Source of the DNA: Legionella qingyii
GTDB taxonomy: Bacteria > Pseudomonadota > Gammaproteobacteria > Legionellales > Legionellaceae
DNA length: 64,000 bases
Direction of reading: 5' to 3'
NCBI RefSeq assembly: GCF_003184185.1
Contig: NZ_QHJG01000010.1
Location: forward strand, 62,001 to 126,000
This document shows, piece by piece, positions 48,644 to 59,288 of this stretch (positions are counted from its first letter, which is position 1; each line of letters begins with the position of its first letter). The position numbers and the translations under genes are program-made. The notes under the pieces are model-generated. The model saw only the letters and a list, made by a program, of their open reading frames with translations. It made no database searches and was not told the DNA's origin.

Positions 48644-51118
48644 ATGGATAATACCTATATACCACAAGAAGTTGAGGAACAAGCTCAACAGTATTGGCAT
48701 AAAAAACAATCATTTAATGTTTCAGAAGATTTAAACAGAGAGAAATTTTATTGCTTATCCATGTTCCCCTACCCGAGTGGAACATTGCACATGGGGCATG
48801 TTCGTAACTACACTATTGGCGACGTTATTGCTCGTTATCAGCGTGCATTGGGTAAAAATGTTCTGCAACCGATAGGATGGGATGCATTTGGTTTACCTGC
48901 TGAAAATGCAGCCATCAAAAATGGAATCCCCCCTGCTGAATGGACTAAAAAAAACATAGAGTCCATGAAAAAGCAGTTTTTACGTCTTGGGAATGCCTAT
49001 GATTGGCGACGTGAAATTTGTACTTGCACACCTGAATATTATCGATGGGAACAATGGTTTTTTATTCGTCTATTTGAAAAAGGTTTAGTTTACAAGAAAA
49101 ACGCTGTAGTAAATTGGGATCCAGTAGATCAAACCGTTTTAGCCAATGAACAAGTTGTTGATGGACGCGGTTGGCGATCGGGTGCACTTGTCGAGCGAAA
49201 AGAAATTTCACAATGGTTTATTAAAATTACAGCTTATGCTGATGAACTGCTCAGCTCTCTTGATACATTGGATGAATGGCCTGCACAAGTAAAACAAATG
49301 CAGCGCAATTGGATAGGTCGCTCCACTGGGACAGAGATTCATTTTAACGTCACTAATTATCCTAAACGCCTAAAAATCTATACTACTCGTCCTGATACTT
49401 TAATGGGTGCAACCTATCTTGCAGTCGCAACAGATCACCCTATCGCCAAAGAGGCAGCAACAACTCGTAAAGAAGTCAAAGAGTTCATCGATAGCTGCCA
49501 GGGCACTAAAATGGCTGAAGCAGAACTTGCTACCATGGAAAAACGAGGTGTGGACACAGGTATGACCGCAATCCATCCCATAACTGGTGAAGAACTACCA
49601 ATATGGGTGGCAAATTTTGTACTCATGCAATACGGTTCTGGCGCAGTAATGTCAGTTCCAGCACATGATCAAAGAGATTGGGAATTTGCACAAAAATATC
49701 AATTACCTATAAAAGAAGTCATACATCCTACAAATGGAACAAAACATGATCTAAGCAAATCTGCTTATACTGGGGAAGGAACATTGATTCATTCTGGTCA
49801 GTTTGATGGATTAAGCTCTTCTCAGGCAGTTGAGACCATAACTGCTTTCCTTGAGGAACATGATACAGGAAAAGCAACAATCAACTATAGATTGCGTGAT
49901 TGGGGTGTATCAAGACAAAGATACTGGGGTACCCCTATTCCCATGATTTTATGCGAACAATGCGGTACCGTTCCAGTTCCAGATGAAGATCTTCCTGTTG
50001 TTTTACCAGAAAATGTAACATTTACAGGTACAGGCTCACCACTTGCTCAATGCCCAGAATTCGTGAATGTAAGTTGCCCCAAGTGCGGCCAAGATGCCTC
50101 TCGTGAAACAGATACTTTTGATACGTTTGTTGAATCGTCCTGGTATTATGCGCGTTTTGCATGTAAAGGCCAGGAAAATGCCATGCTTGATGACCGAGCG
50201 AAATATTGGACTCCTGTAGATCAATATGTTGGTGGTATTGAACATGCTGTGATGCATTTACTTTATGCTCGGTTTTTTCACAAGTTAATGCGAGATGAAG
50301 GCTTAGTTAATTCAGATGAACCATTTAAGGCGCTGTTAACTCAAGGAATGGTTTTAAAAGATGGGCATAAAATGTCTAAATCTGTGGGTAATGTCGTCGA
50401 CCCCAACCATCTGATTGACACCTATGGTGCGGATACAGCACGTTTATTCGTTATGTTTGCTGCGCCTCCAGAGCAATCGTTGGAATGGTCAGATGCTGCT
50501 GTAGAAGGTGCGCATCGTTTTCTAAAACGAATTTGGACCTTTGCCTATCAGCATCAAAATATGTTTATTGAAGTCAATGATATCATTCTAAGTGGCAATG
50601 GACATGTTAATTGGCAGCAAGCAGAAAGCCGTTTAAAGAAATCACGCCATGTTGTGCATCAAATTCTCGCACAAGCAACTCATGATTATGATCGTAATCA
50701 ATTCAATACCGTTGTTTCAGGTTGTATGAAGCTATTTAATGAACTATCCAGTTACTCCATAGAAACTGAAGAAGATAAGTTCTTTATTCATTCAAGCATG
50801 AGTATACTGTTGCGATTGCTGGCTCCTATAACGCCTCATATTACACATCATATATGGCAACAATTAGGTTTTGAAAAAGCAATTATTGATGCTAATTGGC
50901 CAAGAGTAGATAAAGGCGCCCTAAAAACCGATGAGGTAGATTACGTAGTTCAGGTTAATGGAAAACTGCGAGCTCAATTTACCGCTGGTGTGGATACAGC
51001 AGAAGAGCTATTAATTGCTACAGCAAAAGAACATGTAAAAGATTTTCTGGCCGATAAAACAGTCAAAAAAGCTATCGTTGTTGCACACAGGCAATTAATT
51101 AACTTGGTTGTTAGCTAA
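48644..51118 (+). CDS. leuS: Leucyl-tRNA synthetase
   Basis: This 824-residue class I synthetase has the HIGH motif as HMGH in [15 protein letters not shown] (about 41-55), the CP1 editing domain (about 225-420, with [16 protein letters not shown]), a zinc-like Cys cluster and KMSKS in [13 protein letters not shown] (about 577-589). The stop overlaps the lptE start (TAATG), so leuS and lptE are coupled, as in many gammaproteobacteria. Confidence 0.98.
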   Translation: MDNTYIPQEVEEQAQQYWHKKQSFNVSEDLNREKFYCLSMFPYPSGTLHMGHVRNYTIGDVIARYQRALGKNVLQPIGWDAFGLPAENAAIKNGIPPAEWTKKNIESMKKQFLRLGNAYDWRREICTCTPEYYRWEQWFFIRLFEKGLVYKKNAVVNWDPVDQTVLANEQVVDGRGWRSGALVERKEISQWFIKITAYADELLSSLDTLDEWPAQVKQMQRNWIGRSTGTEIHFNVTNYPKRLKIYTTRPDTLMGATYLAVATDHPIAKEAATTRKEVKEFIDSCQGTKMAEAELATMEKRGVDTGMTAIHPITGEELPIWVANFVLMQYGSGAVMSVPAHDQRDWEFAQKYQLPIKEVIHPTNGTKHDLSKSAYTGEGTLIHSGQFDGLSSSQAVETITAFLEEHDTGKATINYRLRDWGVSRQRYWGTPIPMILCEQCGTVPVPDEDLPVVLPENVTFTGTGSPLAQCPEFVNVSCPKCGQDASRETDTFDTFVESSWYYARFACKGQENAMLDDRAKYWTPVDQYVGGIEHAVMHLLYARFFHKLMRDEGLVNSDEPFKALLTQGMVLKDGHKMSKSVGNVVDPNHLIDTYGADTARLFVMFAAPPEQSLEWSDAAVEGAHRFLKRIWTFAYQHQNMFIEVNDIILSGNGHVNWQQAESRLKKSRHVVHQILAQATHDYDRNQFNTVVSGCMKLFNELSSYSIETEEDKFFIHSSMSILLRLLAPITPHITHHIWQQLGFEKAIIDANWPRVDKGALKTDEVDYVVQVNGKLRAQFTAGVDTAEELLIATAKEHVKDFLADKTVKKAIVVAHRQLINLVVS

Positions 51119-51702
51119 TGAAATTCAATTACTCTGATATGTCTAATGTTCCGCATCGGCTTCATGGACAGCCTGCGGGACGGTCACAATATCAATTTGT
51201 GACGTTACGTTGTATGTTGCCTATGCTACTGATGTTGTTGCTTTCAGCTTGTGGCTTTCATCTACGTGGCATTAGTAATGTACCTAATTGGCTTAATAAC
51301 GTAGCCATTATTTCTGAAAATAATGACAAACAGTTTGTCTCGATATTGCAATCCCGACTTGAGGGATCCAAAATTGATGTGAATCCTGATCCCGCTCAAG
51401 CCAAGTATTGGCTTATTATTGACGAAGTGAATTTAAATCAACAAATTATCAGTATTGGTGCAAGTACAAATCCTAGACAGTATACGATAACATTGACTGT
51501 ATCATTCGTATTGAAAGCTCGCTCAGGTCAAATTTCAGATACACCAGAACAAATAAATGTTTCTAGAGAGCTTACACTAAATAATGACCGAATTTTAGGT
51601 TCTAAAGATGAAGAAAGCATTTTAATTGGAGAAATGAAGCAAGATGCGGTAACCCAAATAATTTATCGACTTAGCCATCTACAAAAACCTCCACTTAGCT
51701 AA
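51118..51702 (+). CDS. lptE: LPS-assembly lipoprotein LptE
   Basis: The 194 residues form the lipoprotein plug of the LptD translocon. A long N-terminal segment ends in a lipobox LLLSACGFHLRG (acylated C45), followed by a soluble beta/alpha domain. The start ATG at 51118 shares a base with the leuS stop. It gives a 44-residue signal region, longer than normal, so M8 or M33 could be the real start. The leuS-lptE-holA-nadD order is conserved and supports the call. Confidence 0.9.
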   Translation: MKFNYSDMSNVPHRLHGQPAGRSQYQFVTLRCMLPMLLMLLLSACGFHLRGISNVPNWLNNVAIISENNDKQFVSILQSRLEGSKIDVNPDPAQAKYWLIIDEVNLNQQIISIGASTNPRQYTITLTVSFVLKARSGQISDTPEQINVSRELTLNNDRILGSKDEESILIGEMKQDAVTQIIYRLSHLQKPPLS

Positions 51703-51762
51703 GAAAGGGAGTGTCTTGAGTAAGGAAAAAGCTACACGTACACATTACACACTCAAGTTAAA

Positions 51763-52797
51763 ATGATCATGCAAATCAGACAACAAATGCTTGCCCAGCA
51801 AATACAAAAAAAGATTGCACCGCTCTATATGATTATCGGGCAAGATAATTACTTGTTGGAAGATTCGTTAGCTACCATAAAATCAACCATTAAAAAGAAT
51901 TATAATTGTGATGAAAAAATTATATCCATTCAGTCAGCAGAAGATTGGAATGGAGTCAAAGAAGAGGCAAACAGTTATTCTTTATTTTCGGAGATTGTAT
52001 TTTTAAATATTTTTTATGATAAGAAGTCAATTGATGCCACCGGAAAGAAAATTTTAACTGAATACCTCAACTCGATTAATTCACGTTGCTTTATCGCTAT
52101 TAGAGCACCCAATGTACCCGCAAAACAATTGCAATGGTTATCTTCTCACGAACATGTCGTGCTTATCCTGGCTTATCCACTTAATTCAGAAGCAGTAAAA
52201 AGCTGGATAGCCATGCAGTTAAAGAAAAACTCTATGAATTATGATCCTCAGGTTCCCGATTTAATTCATCAATACACTCAGGGAAATATGTTAGCTTGTT
52301 CCCAAGTCATTGAAAAAATTGCCTTGTCCAGTATCCCCAATTGCAAAATTGAGACACAACATGTACTGGAACACTTATCCGATCAATGTGACCATGATCT
52401 ATTTGAATTAGTAGATGCTTGCTTGCTTGGTCAAGGTGACAAAGCAATTCAGATTTTACGACATGCCGCCAATAACAAAACAGAGGCAACTTTAGTCTTA
52501 TGGTTACTAAGCCAAGAAATAAGATTAATCATGCAGCTGACTTATTTAATAGAACAAAAAATTGATATTCAAAGTGCTTGCAGCCAATTAAAGATTTGGC
52601 CTCAACGCATCAATCTCTATAAGGCATGTTGTAATCGCCTCAATAAAACCATGTTGCAACAGCTCCATCGATACTGCTATTTAATCGATGAACGAATTAA
52701 ATCCACCAACCAATCTACTCAGGTATGGAGCTCCCTCGAAAACACTACTCTTTCACTTTGTTTAGGTAAATTAATAGGTGATACATGCATAGCATAG
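51763..52797 (+). CDS. holA: DNA polymerase III subunit delta
   Basis: This 344-residue clamp-loader subunit opens the beta clamp. The N-terminus [20 protein letters not shown], then [17 protein letters not shown], matches HolA. The middle AAA-like domain has [19 protein letters not shown] (about 228) and the C-terminal domain ends SLCLGKL. The start may be the second ATG (51769). It overlaps nadD by 13 bp. A conserved lptE-holA-nadD order surrounds it. Confidence 0.93.
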   Translation: MIMQIRQQMLAQQIQKKIAPLYMIIGQDNYLLEDSLATIKSTIKKNYNCDEKIISIQSAEDWNGVKEEANSYSLFSEIVFLNIFYDKKSIDATGKKILTEYLNSINSRCFIAIRAPNVPAKQLQWLSSHEHVVLILAYPLNSEAVKSWIAMQLKKNSMNYDPQVPDLIHQYTQGNMLACSQVIEKIALSSIPNCKIETQHVLEHLSDQCDHDLFELVDACLLGQGDKAIQILRHAANNKTEATLVLWLLSQEIRLIMQLTYLIEQKIDIQSACSQLKIWPQRINLYKACCNRLNKTMLQQLHRYCYLIDERIKSTNQSTQVWSSLENTTLSLCLGKLIGDTCIA

Positions 52798-53420
52798 CTA
52801 TTTTTGGTGGTACATTTGATCCCATACATAATGGCCACTTGCAAGCCAGTATCACCATACAGAACTATTTTAAATTTGATTCCTATATTTTTCTCCCTTG
52901 CAAAATACCAACTATAAAACCACCATCTCTGGCTAATAATGCTCAAAGAATAGAGATGATAAACCTGGCAATAAAAGATATACCAGACTTTAAGCTTGAT
53001 TTACGCGAGATAAAACGTGATACCCCATCATATATGGTTGAAACTTTGCTGAGTTTCAGGTTGGAATATCCTAATGCATCCATAACATTAATTATCGGGC
53101 ATGATGCTTTTCTATCATTACCTCATTGGTATCAATGGGAGAAAATCATTACGCTGGCTAATTTGTTAGTCATCAATAGAGTTGAGTTTGCTGATCAGCC
53201 TACCCCAGAGATCATGCGAAAATTTTTGAAAAAACATCAAAGTAAAAGCAAAAAGGAACTTCTGAGGACTCAAGCTGGAATCGTTTTTCTATTTGATGCA
53301 GGTCATTATGAAATTTCTTCTACTTCTATTCGGGAAGAAATAAAAAAGGGAGCTGAAGTTAAAAACAAGCTCCCCTACGCAATCTATGAATACATCAAGT
53401 CTCAGGAATTATATCGATAA
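52785..53420 (+). CDS. nadD: Nicotinate-nucleotide adenylyltransferase
   Basis: This 211-residue enzyme makes deamido-NAD from NaMN and ATP. Nucleotidyl-transferase motif [12 protein letters not shown] is at the N-terminus (residues 8-19), with [13 protein letters not shown] near the C-terminus. The start lies inside the holA 3' end. The stop overlaps the convergent cvpA end by 26 bp. The length is typical. Confidence 0.96.
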   Translation: MHSIAIFGGTFDPIHNGHLQASITIQNYFKFDSYIFLPCKIPTIKPPSLANNAQRIEMINLAIKDIPDFKLDLREIKRDTPSYMVETLLSFRLEYPNASITLIIGHDAFLSLPHWYQWEKIITLANLLVINRVEFADQPTPEIMRKFLKKHQSKSKKELLRTQAGIVFLFDAGHYEISSTSIREEIKKGAEVKNKLPYAIYEYIKSQELYR

Positions 53421-53937
53421 GTTTAAATGACTCGTTTACTGATACAGTCTGTTTTGCTTTATTAATTAGTCCAGGTAAATATCCAGAAACCCAACTGATA
53501 ACAGGTAACAGCTGATTATAAACTCTAGAACTTTGAACATATTGCTGATAAGGAATAGAAGTCATACTGAGCACTGCGAAAATAAGCGATAGAATAAAAA
53601 CACCACGAGCAAAGCCAAAACCACCGCCTAAAACTTTGTCCATAGCACCTAGGCCACTTCCCTTTAAAAACAGACCTAATATTGCATTAGCGATACCGCC
53701 AGCGATTAAAACGCCAAGCACAACACCAATAAAGCCAATTATTGAAAGAATTGATTGATCTTGTATATAAGGTTGCAGCCAAGGATTCAGACTGTTTGAA
53801 TAGTTGTACCCGGCCCAAACAGCTAAGATCCATACTCCTAAAGCAATAAACTCTTTAATGAACCCTCTTAATAAGCCAGTAATAGTGGATAAACCAATAA
53901 CGATTATTAAAATTATATCAACCCATTGAAATTGCAT
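53395..53937 (-). CDS. cvpA: CvpA family inner-membrane protein
   Basis: This 180-residue protein has four membrane helices and the family's [20 protein letters not shown] start, followed by [17 protein letters not shown]. CvpA is needed for envelope stability and colicin V secretion in E. coli. It follows dedD by 2 bp in accD-folC-dedD-cvpA; the purF gene usually next is absent here. It converges on nadD with a 26 bp 3' overlap. Confidence 0.93.
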   Translation of the reverse strand: MQFQWVDIILIIVIGLSTITGLLRGFIKEFIALGVWILAVWAGYNYSNSLNPWLQPYIQDQSILSIIGFIGVVLGVLIAGGIANAILGLFLKGSGLGAMDKVLGGGFGFARGVFILSLIFAVLSMTSIPYQQYVQSSRVYNQLLPVISWVSGYLPGLINKAKQTVSVNESFKLIDIIPET

Positions 53938-53939
53938 GA

Positions 53940-54731
53940 TTAGCTAACTCCGGTATTGACTATGAAACCATTCAACTGCATGGCGCTTGCTAATTGAACT
54001 TTTAATTTCATTACATCATTTTTAACAGGTGAGTGTCCGGCATAAACTTTATAAATCGAACCTTGTCTTCCAGTAATTTTGACGTAATTTGCCTTATACC
54101 CCTTGCTACGTAATTTACTTACCAAAGCTTGAGCATTAGCCAATCGTGAAAAAGAAGCCAATTGAACAGCATAAATACTCTGTTTGCGCAATGAACCTCT
54201 GTTATTTGCTTGAGCAACTGTCGGTTTTTTAATCGTTGCAATATTTACTTTTGCAGCCGGTCTAACTGGTTTAGCTTGTATAGCTGGTTTAGCTGGTTTA
54301 GATACAGTTGCTACATTTATTTGTTTTTTAACAACATTTTTAGCAGCATTACTTAAAGCTAACTCAATTGGTTTAGCTACTTCGTCTACCTTAGGTACAG
54401 AAGTTGCTTTAGCAACAGAAACAGCTGCATCATCAGCTACTTGAATAGATTGAATGAAGTCTTCTTTACCAAGGTCTGATCCCTTATGCTCTGCAGCAGG
54501 AGGAATTTGAACCTTAGCCACTTTTATAGTTTCAAACATTTCCTTTTCATCAGTCATCACTACATTAGGGCTAGTTGGTTTAGGAGGTAACTGTACATTT
54601 ACACTGAAATTATTTTCAAGGCGCTGGCTTGATTTTTTCATCATTGCGGGCAGAAAAATTGCTCCTAATGATAAAACAACAGCCACACCAACCAAACGAT
54701 GTTTTAGCTTTTCATCAATTACTAATTTCAT
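53940..54731 (-). CDS. dedD: SPOR-domain protein DedD
   Basis: The 263 residues consist of a short cytoplasmic start, a membrane helix (KHRLVGVAVVLSLGAIFLPAMM, from about residue 10), an Ala/Lys/Pro-rich linker with repeated KPA units (residues 140-170), and a C-terminal SPOR domain (about 185-263, YAVQLASFSRLANAQALV) that binds denuded septal glycan strands. It overlaps folC by 17 bp. Confidence 0.92.
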   Translation of the reverse strand: MKLVIDEKLKHRLVGVAVVLSLGAIFLPAMMKKSSQRLENNFSVNVQLPPKPTSPNVVMTDEKEMFETIKVAKVQIPPAAEHKGSDLGKEDFIQSIQVADDAAVSVAKATSVPKVDEVAKPIELALSNAAKNVVKKQINVATVSKPAKPAIQAKPVRPAAKVNIATIKKPTVAQANNRGSLRKQSIYAVQLASFSRLANAQALVSKLRSKGYKANYVKITGRQGSIYKVYAGHSPVKNDVMKLKVQLASAMQLNGFIVNTGVS

Positions 54732-55998
54732 TGAATCTCCTATTAGCCATTACATGACTCACAGTAAAAAAAGACCCATAAACAACAATTAAGTCACCAG
54801 GTTTAGCTTGTTTCAACGCTGTTTCAAAAGCTATAAGCGGGCTATTATAACAAATTTCCACAGGAATTTCTGCATTCTTAAAGAATGTGAGCAATAAATC
54901 CTCACTAGCAGCACGTTTGTTATGCAATTGTGCCGGATACCAATGATCAATACAATCCTTTAATGGCATAATAAGCCCTAAAATATCTTTATCCTTCAAT
55001 GCTGAAAATACAGCATGAACTTTTGCTTTTTTCATCGTGCGTAACGTATTTGCGAGCAATTTTGCCGATTGAGAATTATGAGATACATCAAATATAGTGC
55101 TCACTGTATCTTTATGCAATTGCAAGCGACCAGGAATAAAAATACGTTGCATAGCAATTTGAAAATGGTTATGCGTCACAGGTAAATAATGTGCCAGTAA
55201 AAGACAAGCAGTAATTGCAGCAGCCGCTGATTTTAGCTGAATAGAAGGTTTCGGTAGCCCATAAATTGAAGAAAGCTTAAGCTGATTGTTGTAATGGAGA
55301 TTCCAGGTAGAATCTTGCTCTTGAATTGAAAATTCTTGTCCCCAAAAATAAGTAGGAACAACAAGTTGTTTTGCTGTATCTGTGACTGACGTGGGGGGAT
55401 GGACATCCGCGTAAATAAACGGTTTACCGGAACGAAGGATGCCCGCTTTCTCATATCCAATTGCTTCAAGCGTATTACCCAGGTAATCCTGATGGTCAAA
55501 ATCTATGGTAGTAATAATGGATAGTTCTGCATCAACGATGTTCGTAGCATCTAAACGCCCCCCTAACCCAACTTCTAGAATAATGACGTCCAATTGCATT
55601 TTTCTGAAATGCCACAATGCTGCCAAGGTAGTCATTTCAAAATAAGTTAATATGGTTTCTCCTCGAATTTCTTCAATAATACTAAAGGCCTGACACAAGT
55701 CCTCATCAGAAATAGGAGTTAGATTGACGCGAATGCGTTCGTTAAAATGCATAAGATGTGGTGACGTATAAGCACCTACTTTATATCCGGCAACATGATA
55801 AATTGTTTCAAGGGCAGTAACTGTTGATCCTTTTCCATTAGTACCACCTACAGTAATAACGGGGCAACCTGGAAGTTGCAGAGATAATTTTTTTGCAACT
55901 TCCATAATACGTGTTAAGCCAAGCTGTATTTCATGAGTAGTTCTAGTTTCCAAATCGTGTAGCCACTCATCAACGGACCTCTTTCGAAACGCTACCAT
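54715..55998 (-). CDS. folC: Dihydrofolate synthase / folylpolyglutamate synthase
   Basis: This 427-residue Mur-ligase-like ATP enzyme adds glutamate to dihydropteroate and folates. P-loop ITVGGTNGKGSTVTAL is at about 46-61, ILEVGLGGRLDATNI in the middle and TTIDFDHQDYLG next. The C-terminal domain ends with IVVYGSFFTVSHVM. It overlaps dedD and lies 107 bp after accD, with no clear promoter seen between them. Confidence 0.95.
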   Translation of the reverse strand: MVAFRKRSVDEWLHDLETRTTHEIQLGLTRIMEVAKKLSLQLPGCPVITVGGTNGKGSTVTALETIYHVAGYKVGAYTSPHLMHFNERIRVNLTPISDEDLCQAFSIIEEIRGETILTYFEMTTLAALWHFRKMQLDVIILEVGLGGRLDATNIVDAELSIITTIDFDHQDYLGNTLEAIGYEKAGILRSGKPFIYADVHPPTSVTDTAKQLVVPTYFWGQEFSIQEQDSTWNLHYNNQLKLSSIYGLPKPSIQLKSAAAAITACLLLAHYLPVTHNHFQIAMQRIFIPGRLQLHKDTVSTIFDVSHNSQSAKLLANTLRTMKKAKVHAVFSALKDKDILGLIMPLKDCIDHWYPAQLHNKRAASEDLLLTFFKNAEIPVEICYNSPLIAFETALKQAKPGDLIVVYGSFFTVSHVMANRRFNEISN

Positions 55999-56105
55999 AG
56001 ATAAAGATTACTCCATTGTTACAGTATTCAGACTCTCATATGACATTGCACATACTTCAGTCGTGTATCCTCGCACTTCTCTCTATAGCATGCTTCGTGG
56101 ACGGT

Positions 56106-56993
56106 TTAATACGAGACTGCTTTGGCAATTGAATCCCCTGCTCCCTTGCGTGTCAATTTAGATATCAACTCAGAAACAACTGGACGGATATCTTTTCGTT
56201 CCAGAATCATGTCAATATGGCCATGTTCTAACAAAAACTCACTCCGTTGAAATCCCTCGGGTAAGGTCTGCCTTACAGTTTGCTCAATAACTCTTGGACC
56301 AGCAAAGCCAATTAAGGCATTAGGTTCAGCAATAATCACATCACCAAGACTTGCAAAACTCGCAGAAACTCCACCCATAGTCGGATCAGTCAGAACCACT
56401 ATAAAAGGCAAACCGATTTCAGCAAACTGGGCAAGAGCGGCTGACGTCTTTGCCATTTGCATTAAGGAAAAAAGTCCTTCTTGCATACGTGCGCCACCGC
56501 TGGCAGTAAAACAAATATATGGTCTTTGCTCTTTTGTCGCTACTTCAATTGCACGAACAAATTTCTCTCCGACAGTAGCGCCCATGGAACCACCCATAAA
56601 ATTGAACTCAAAGGAGCCAACAACTACAGGTTGTTGTAATAACGTCCCTTTTACAATGATCAAAGCTTCTTTCTCGCCAGTTGCTTTTTGAGCTTGCACG
56701 ATTCTGTCTTTATATTTTTTTGAATCTCTAAACTTTAATCGATCTTGGGGCTCTAGTGATGCAGCAATTTCTTCCTGGCCTCCCTCATCAAGAAATTGCT
56801 TAATTCGGACTCGTGCAGATATTCTGTGGTGAAAGTTACAGGATGGACAAACCATTAAATTTCTTTCTAATTCTGTACTATAAAGAACTTCATTACACCC
56901 TGAACATTTCAGCCATAAACCTTCGGGAACTCCTTTTTTTTGAGAAGAGTCCGTACTGACTCGTGAAGGTAATAGTTTTTTAAACCAACTCAT
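56106..56993 (-). CDS. accD: Acetyl-CoA carboxylase carboxyltransferase subunit beta
   Basis: The 295 residues begin with a four-cysteine zinc ribbon (CSGCNEVLY ... VCPSCNFH, about 30-55), then the carboxyltransferase domain with [40 protein letters not shown] and [18 protein letters not shown]. It supplies malonyl-CoA for fatty-acid synthesis with AccA. The first gene of accD-folC-dedD-cvpA. Confidence 0.97.
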   Translation of the reverse strand: MSWFKKLLPSRVSTDSSQKKGVPEGLWLKCSGCNEVLYSTELERNLMVCPSCNFHHRISARVRIKQFLDEGGQEEIAASLEPQDRLKFRDSKKYKDRIVQAQKATGEKEALIIVKGTLLQQPVVVGSFEFNFMGGSMGATVGEKFVRAIEVATKEQRPYICFTASGGARMQEGLFSLMQMAKTSAALAQFAEIGLPFIVVLTDPTMGGVSASFASLGDVIIAEPNALIGFAGPRVIEQTVRQTLPEGFQRSEFLLEHGHIDMILERKDIRPVVSELISKLTRKGAGDSIAKAVSY

Positions 56994-57302
56994 AATTGGA
57001 ACCTAAGATTATAAAATCATAATATTATACACAGAAAAAAATATTCTTAAATGCACATTGACTTGGATCGAGATTTTTCTCAGAACCCGAGGTGGAACAC
57101 TATTTCAAAATCCAGCCCCGAATTTCTCTAGGATGCACCCAGGCTTGTATCTTGAATCTGTAAGTATTGCATTTCTCATTTTGGCAATAAGAAACCACAA
57201 TTTAGGTCCTTCAGCATGAAAAAACAAATTGAACAAAAAATACAACACTCTCATTTTAATAAATAAATTCTCTCTTTTTTTGAAAAATAGCATGCATAAA
57301 CC
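56994..57302. other. Intergenic region before the flaA promoter
   Basis: No gene was found; it contains the accD upstream region on the minus strand, a half-copy of the REP-like sequence at 57131-57150 (GGATGCACCCAGGCTTG) and AT-rich sequence leading to the sigma-28 promoter. Confidence 0.5.
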
Positions 57303-57329
57303 TAAAGTTTTTCGTAGTGCGTCCGATAA
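57303..57329 (+). promoter_or_regulatory. Sigma-28 (FliA) promoter of flaA
   Basis: TAAA (57303-57306), a 15 bp spacer and TCCGATAA (57322-57329) match the FliA consensus TAAA-N15-GCCGATAA except one base. It lies about 93 bp before the flagellin start. Confidence 0.9.
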
Positions 57330-57422
57330 CTTTTATGCGTACGGTAAATTCGCCATTAAAAAGGAATTTACCAATTTACAAATGTCCCAAACCAGGGATT
57401 TAGGTCTGAGGAGACTATAACT

Positions 57423-58847
57423 ATGGCTCAAATTATTAATACCAACGTACCGTCGCTAGTTGCTCAACGTAACTTGTCCAAATCAAGTAACGCTATGGCT
57501 ACTGCGATTCAAAGGTTATCATCTGGTTTAAAAATTAATAGTGCTAAAGATGATGCTGCAGGATTAGCAATTGCAACAAATATGACATCTCAAATTCGCG
57601 GTATGGATCAAGCTGTAAAAAATGCTAATGATGGTATTTCACTGGCACAAGTTGCTGAAGGTGCGATGCAAGAATCGACGAATCTTTTACAACGTATGAG
57701 AGAGTTGGCGCTTCAATCTGCGAACGGAACCTACAGCCAAGGCAACCGTCAATCATTACAAAATGAAGTAAATAATCTTCTAAGTGAAATGGACCATATT
57801 GCTTTAAGTACGCAATTTAATGGTCAAAGCATTTTGAATGGATCTTATACCAATGCTTCTCTTCAAATTGGTTCAAATGCTGGTGAAACTCTTTCGTTTT
57901 CGATAAACAGTATTGCATCTTCGACAATAGGTAGCATTGCTTATCAACAAGGTAGCACAGTAACAGGTAATGCTGCTGCTGATATTACTGTTGCTCTTGG
58001 TACCAGCTCAGCAATCAGCATTAGCTCTTCTGCAAACTATGTAGGCACAGCAACCGGCCAAGACAGTTCATCTGCATATGCCAAAGCGGCAGCGATTAAT
58101 GCAGCAGGTGTTCCTGGTTTAACAGTAACGGCATCAACTAGTGGTAGTGCAACTGTTGGAGCTATCGGTGGAACCGCAGCTGATACTTATAACTTGAACA
58201 TTAATGGTGTTGATATATTTACCAACCAGGACGTATCCACTGCAATGACCAATACCGACCTTCTGGATGCAATCAATGCGGTAAGTAGTCAAACCGGAGT
58301 AGTGGCTTCACTAAATGGTGGTAGCATGACTTTAACTGCGGCCGATGGAAGAAACATTGCAGTAACTGAAAGTGGTACCGGATTTACTGCTGGTACTGAT
58401 GGACTCACAGTTGCAGCCGGTTCATTTGCTTCTACCTTACGTGGAAAGCTCACCATGAGTGCGGCTCAAACCATTACTTTGGGTGGAACTGTAGCTGATA
58501 TTGGCTTATCAAGCACAATCAGCCTGGATACCAATGGGGTCAATAGCATTGACATTACAACTCAATCTGGTGCAGAACAAGCTATACTGAGAATTAGCTC
58601 TGCTTTAGATAGCGTTACCAATAACAGAGCTGCATTAGGTGCTTTGCAAAACCGACTTGATGCTACGGTAGCTAACCTGCAAAACGTATCTGATAATATG
58701 TCTGCTGCGCGCAGCCGTATTCAAGATACTGATTATGCAGCAGAAATGGCGAGTTTAACTAAAAACCAAATCCTGCAACAAGCAGGAACAGCAATGTTGG
58801 CCCAAGCAAATGCAATGCCACAATCTGTTCTTTCCTTGTTAGGATAG
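57423..58847 (+). CDS. flaA: Flagellin FlaA
   Basis: The 474 residues form the filament. The N-terminal D0/D1 helices ([39 protein letters not shown]) and C-terminal D1/D0 ([20 protein letters not shown], ending VLSLLG) are canonical. The Ala/Ser/Thr/Gly-rich middle is the variable D2 domain. The length is close to that reported for Legionella FlaA. The leucine-rich C-terminal helix is the part sensed by the host NAIP5 receptor in L. pneumophila (established for that species). GGAG lies 9 bases upstream; control is by the sigma-28 promoter. Confidence 0.97.
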   Translation: MAQIINTNVPSLVAQRNLSKSSNAMATAIQRLSSGLKINSAKDDAAGLAIATNMTSQIRGMDQAVKNANDGISLAQVAEGAMQESTNLLQRMRELALQSANGTYSQGNRQSLQNEVNNLLSEMDHIALSTQFNGQSILNGSYTNASLQIGSNAGETLSFSINSIASSTIGSIAYQQGSTVTGNAAADITVALGTSSAISISSSANYVGTATGQDSSSAYAKAAAINAAGVPGLTVTASTSGSATVGAIGGTAADTYNLNINGVDIFTNQDVSTAMTNTDLLDAINAVSSQTGVVASLNGGSMTLTAADGRNIAVTESGTGFTAGTDGLTVAAGSFASTLRGKLTMSAAQTITLGGTVADIGLSSTISLDTNGVNSIDITTQSGAEQAILRISSALDSVTNNRAALGALQNRLDATVANLQNVSDNMSAARSRIQDTDYAAEMASLTKNQILQQAGTAMLAQANAMPQSVLSLLG

Positions 58848-58863
58848 TTGTAAAGGTAAAAAA

Positions 58864-58891
58864 CCGAAATGCGGCGCTTGCCGCTTTTCGG
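58864..58891 (+). terminator. Terminator hairpin after flaA
   Basis: CCGAAATGCGGC (58864-58875) pairs with GCCGCTTTTCGG (58880-58891), 12 bp with one mismatch, with a four-base loop and a weak T-rich tail. It should limit read-through into flaG. Confidence 0.8.
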
Positions 58892-58944
58892 CTTATTTAT
58901 GTCCCAATGATTAAGGGTACCAATCAAGGGAAAGGAGTTAAAAA

Positions 58945-59229
58945 ATGACTATGGAATCGATACCTCCAGCAAACAATAAATTGCTACAAACAGATTCAGT
59001 CAAACTAAATGATAAAAACATTAAACCTGTGACAAAATGCGCCACATCAGCTTTGAATCTAGATATAGATACAAAGCAAGCCATAGATCACACCACCGGC
59101 CTTTTGCAAACTATAGTCACCGAAAAAATCTCAGACAAAATAATCCGCAAAATACCCTCCGACGAGTATTTGCATTTACTAAACTTGCTTGATGGGATTA
59201 TTAGTGGTTCTATAGACAAACATGTTTAA
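58945..59229 (+). CDS. flaG: FlaG family protein
   Basis: This 94-residue protein sits between flagellin and cap genes. The C-terminal half (DKIIRKIPSDEYLHLLNLLD) has the FlaG pattern, R-x-I-P-x-x-E. FlaG members influence filament length. The start follows AAAGGAGTTAAAAA, a strong ribosome site. Confidence 0.82.
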   Translation: MTMESIPPANNKLLQTDSVKLNDKNIKPVTKCATSALNLDIDTKQAIDHTTGLLQTIVTEKISDKIIRKIPSDEYLHLLNLLDGIISGSIDKHV

Positions 59230-59288
59230 TGCAATTTATGGATAAAACGTAATTTCATTGAAATTACGAGAACAAATAAGGGAATATT

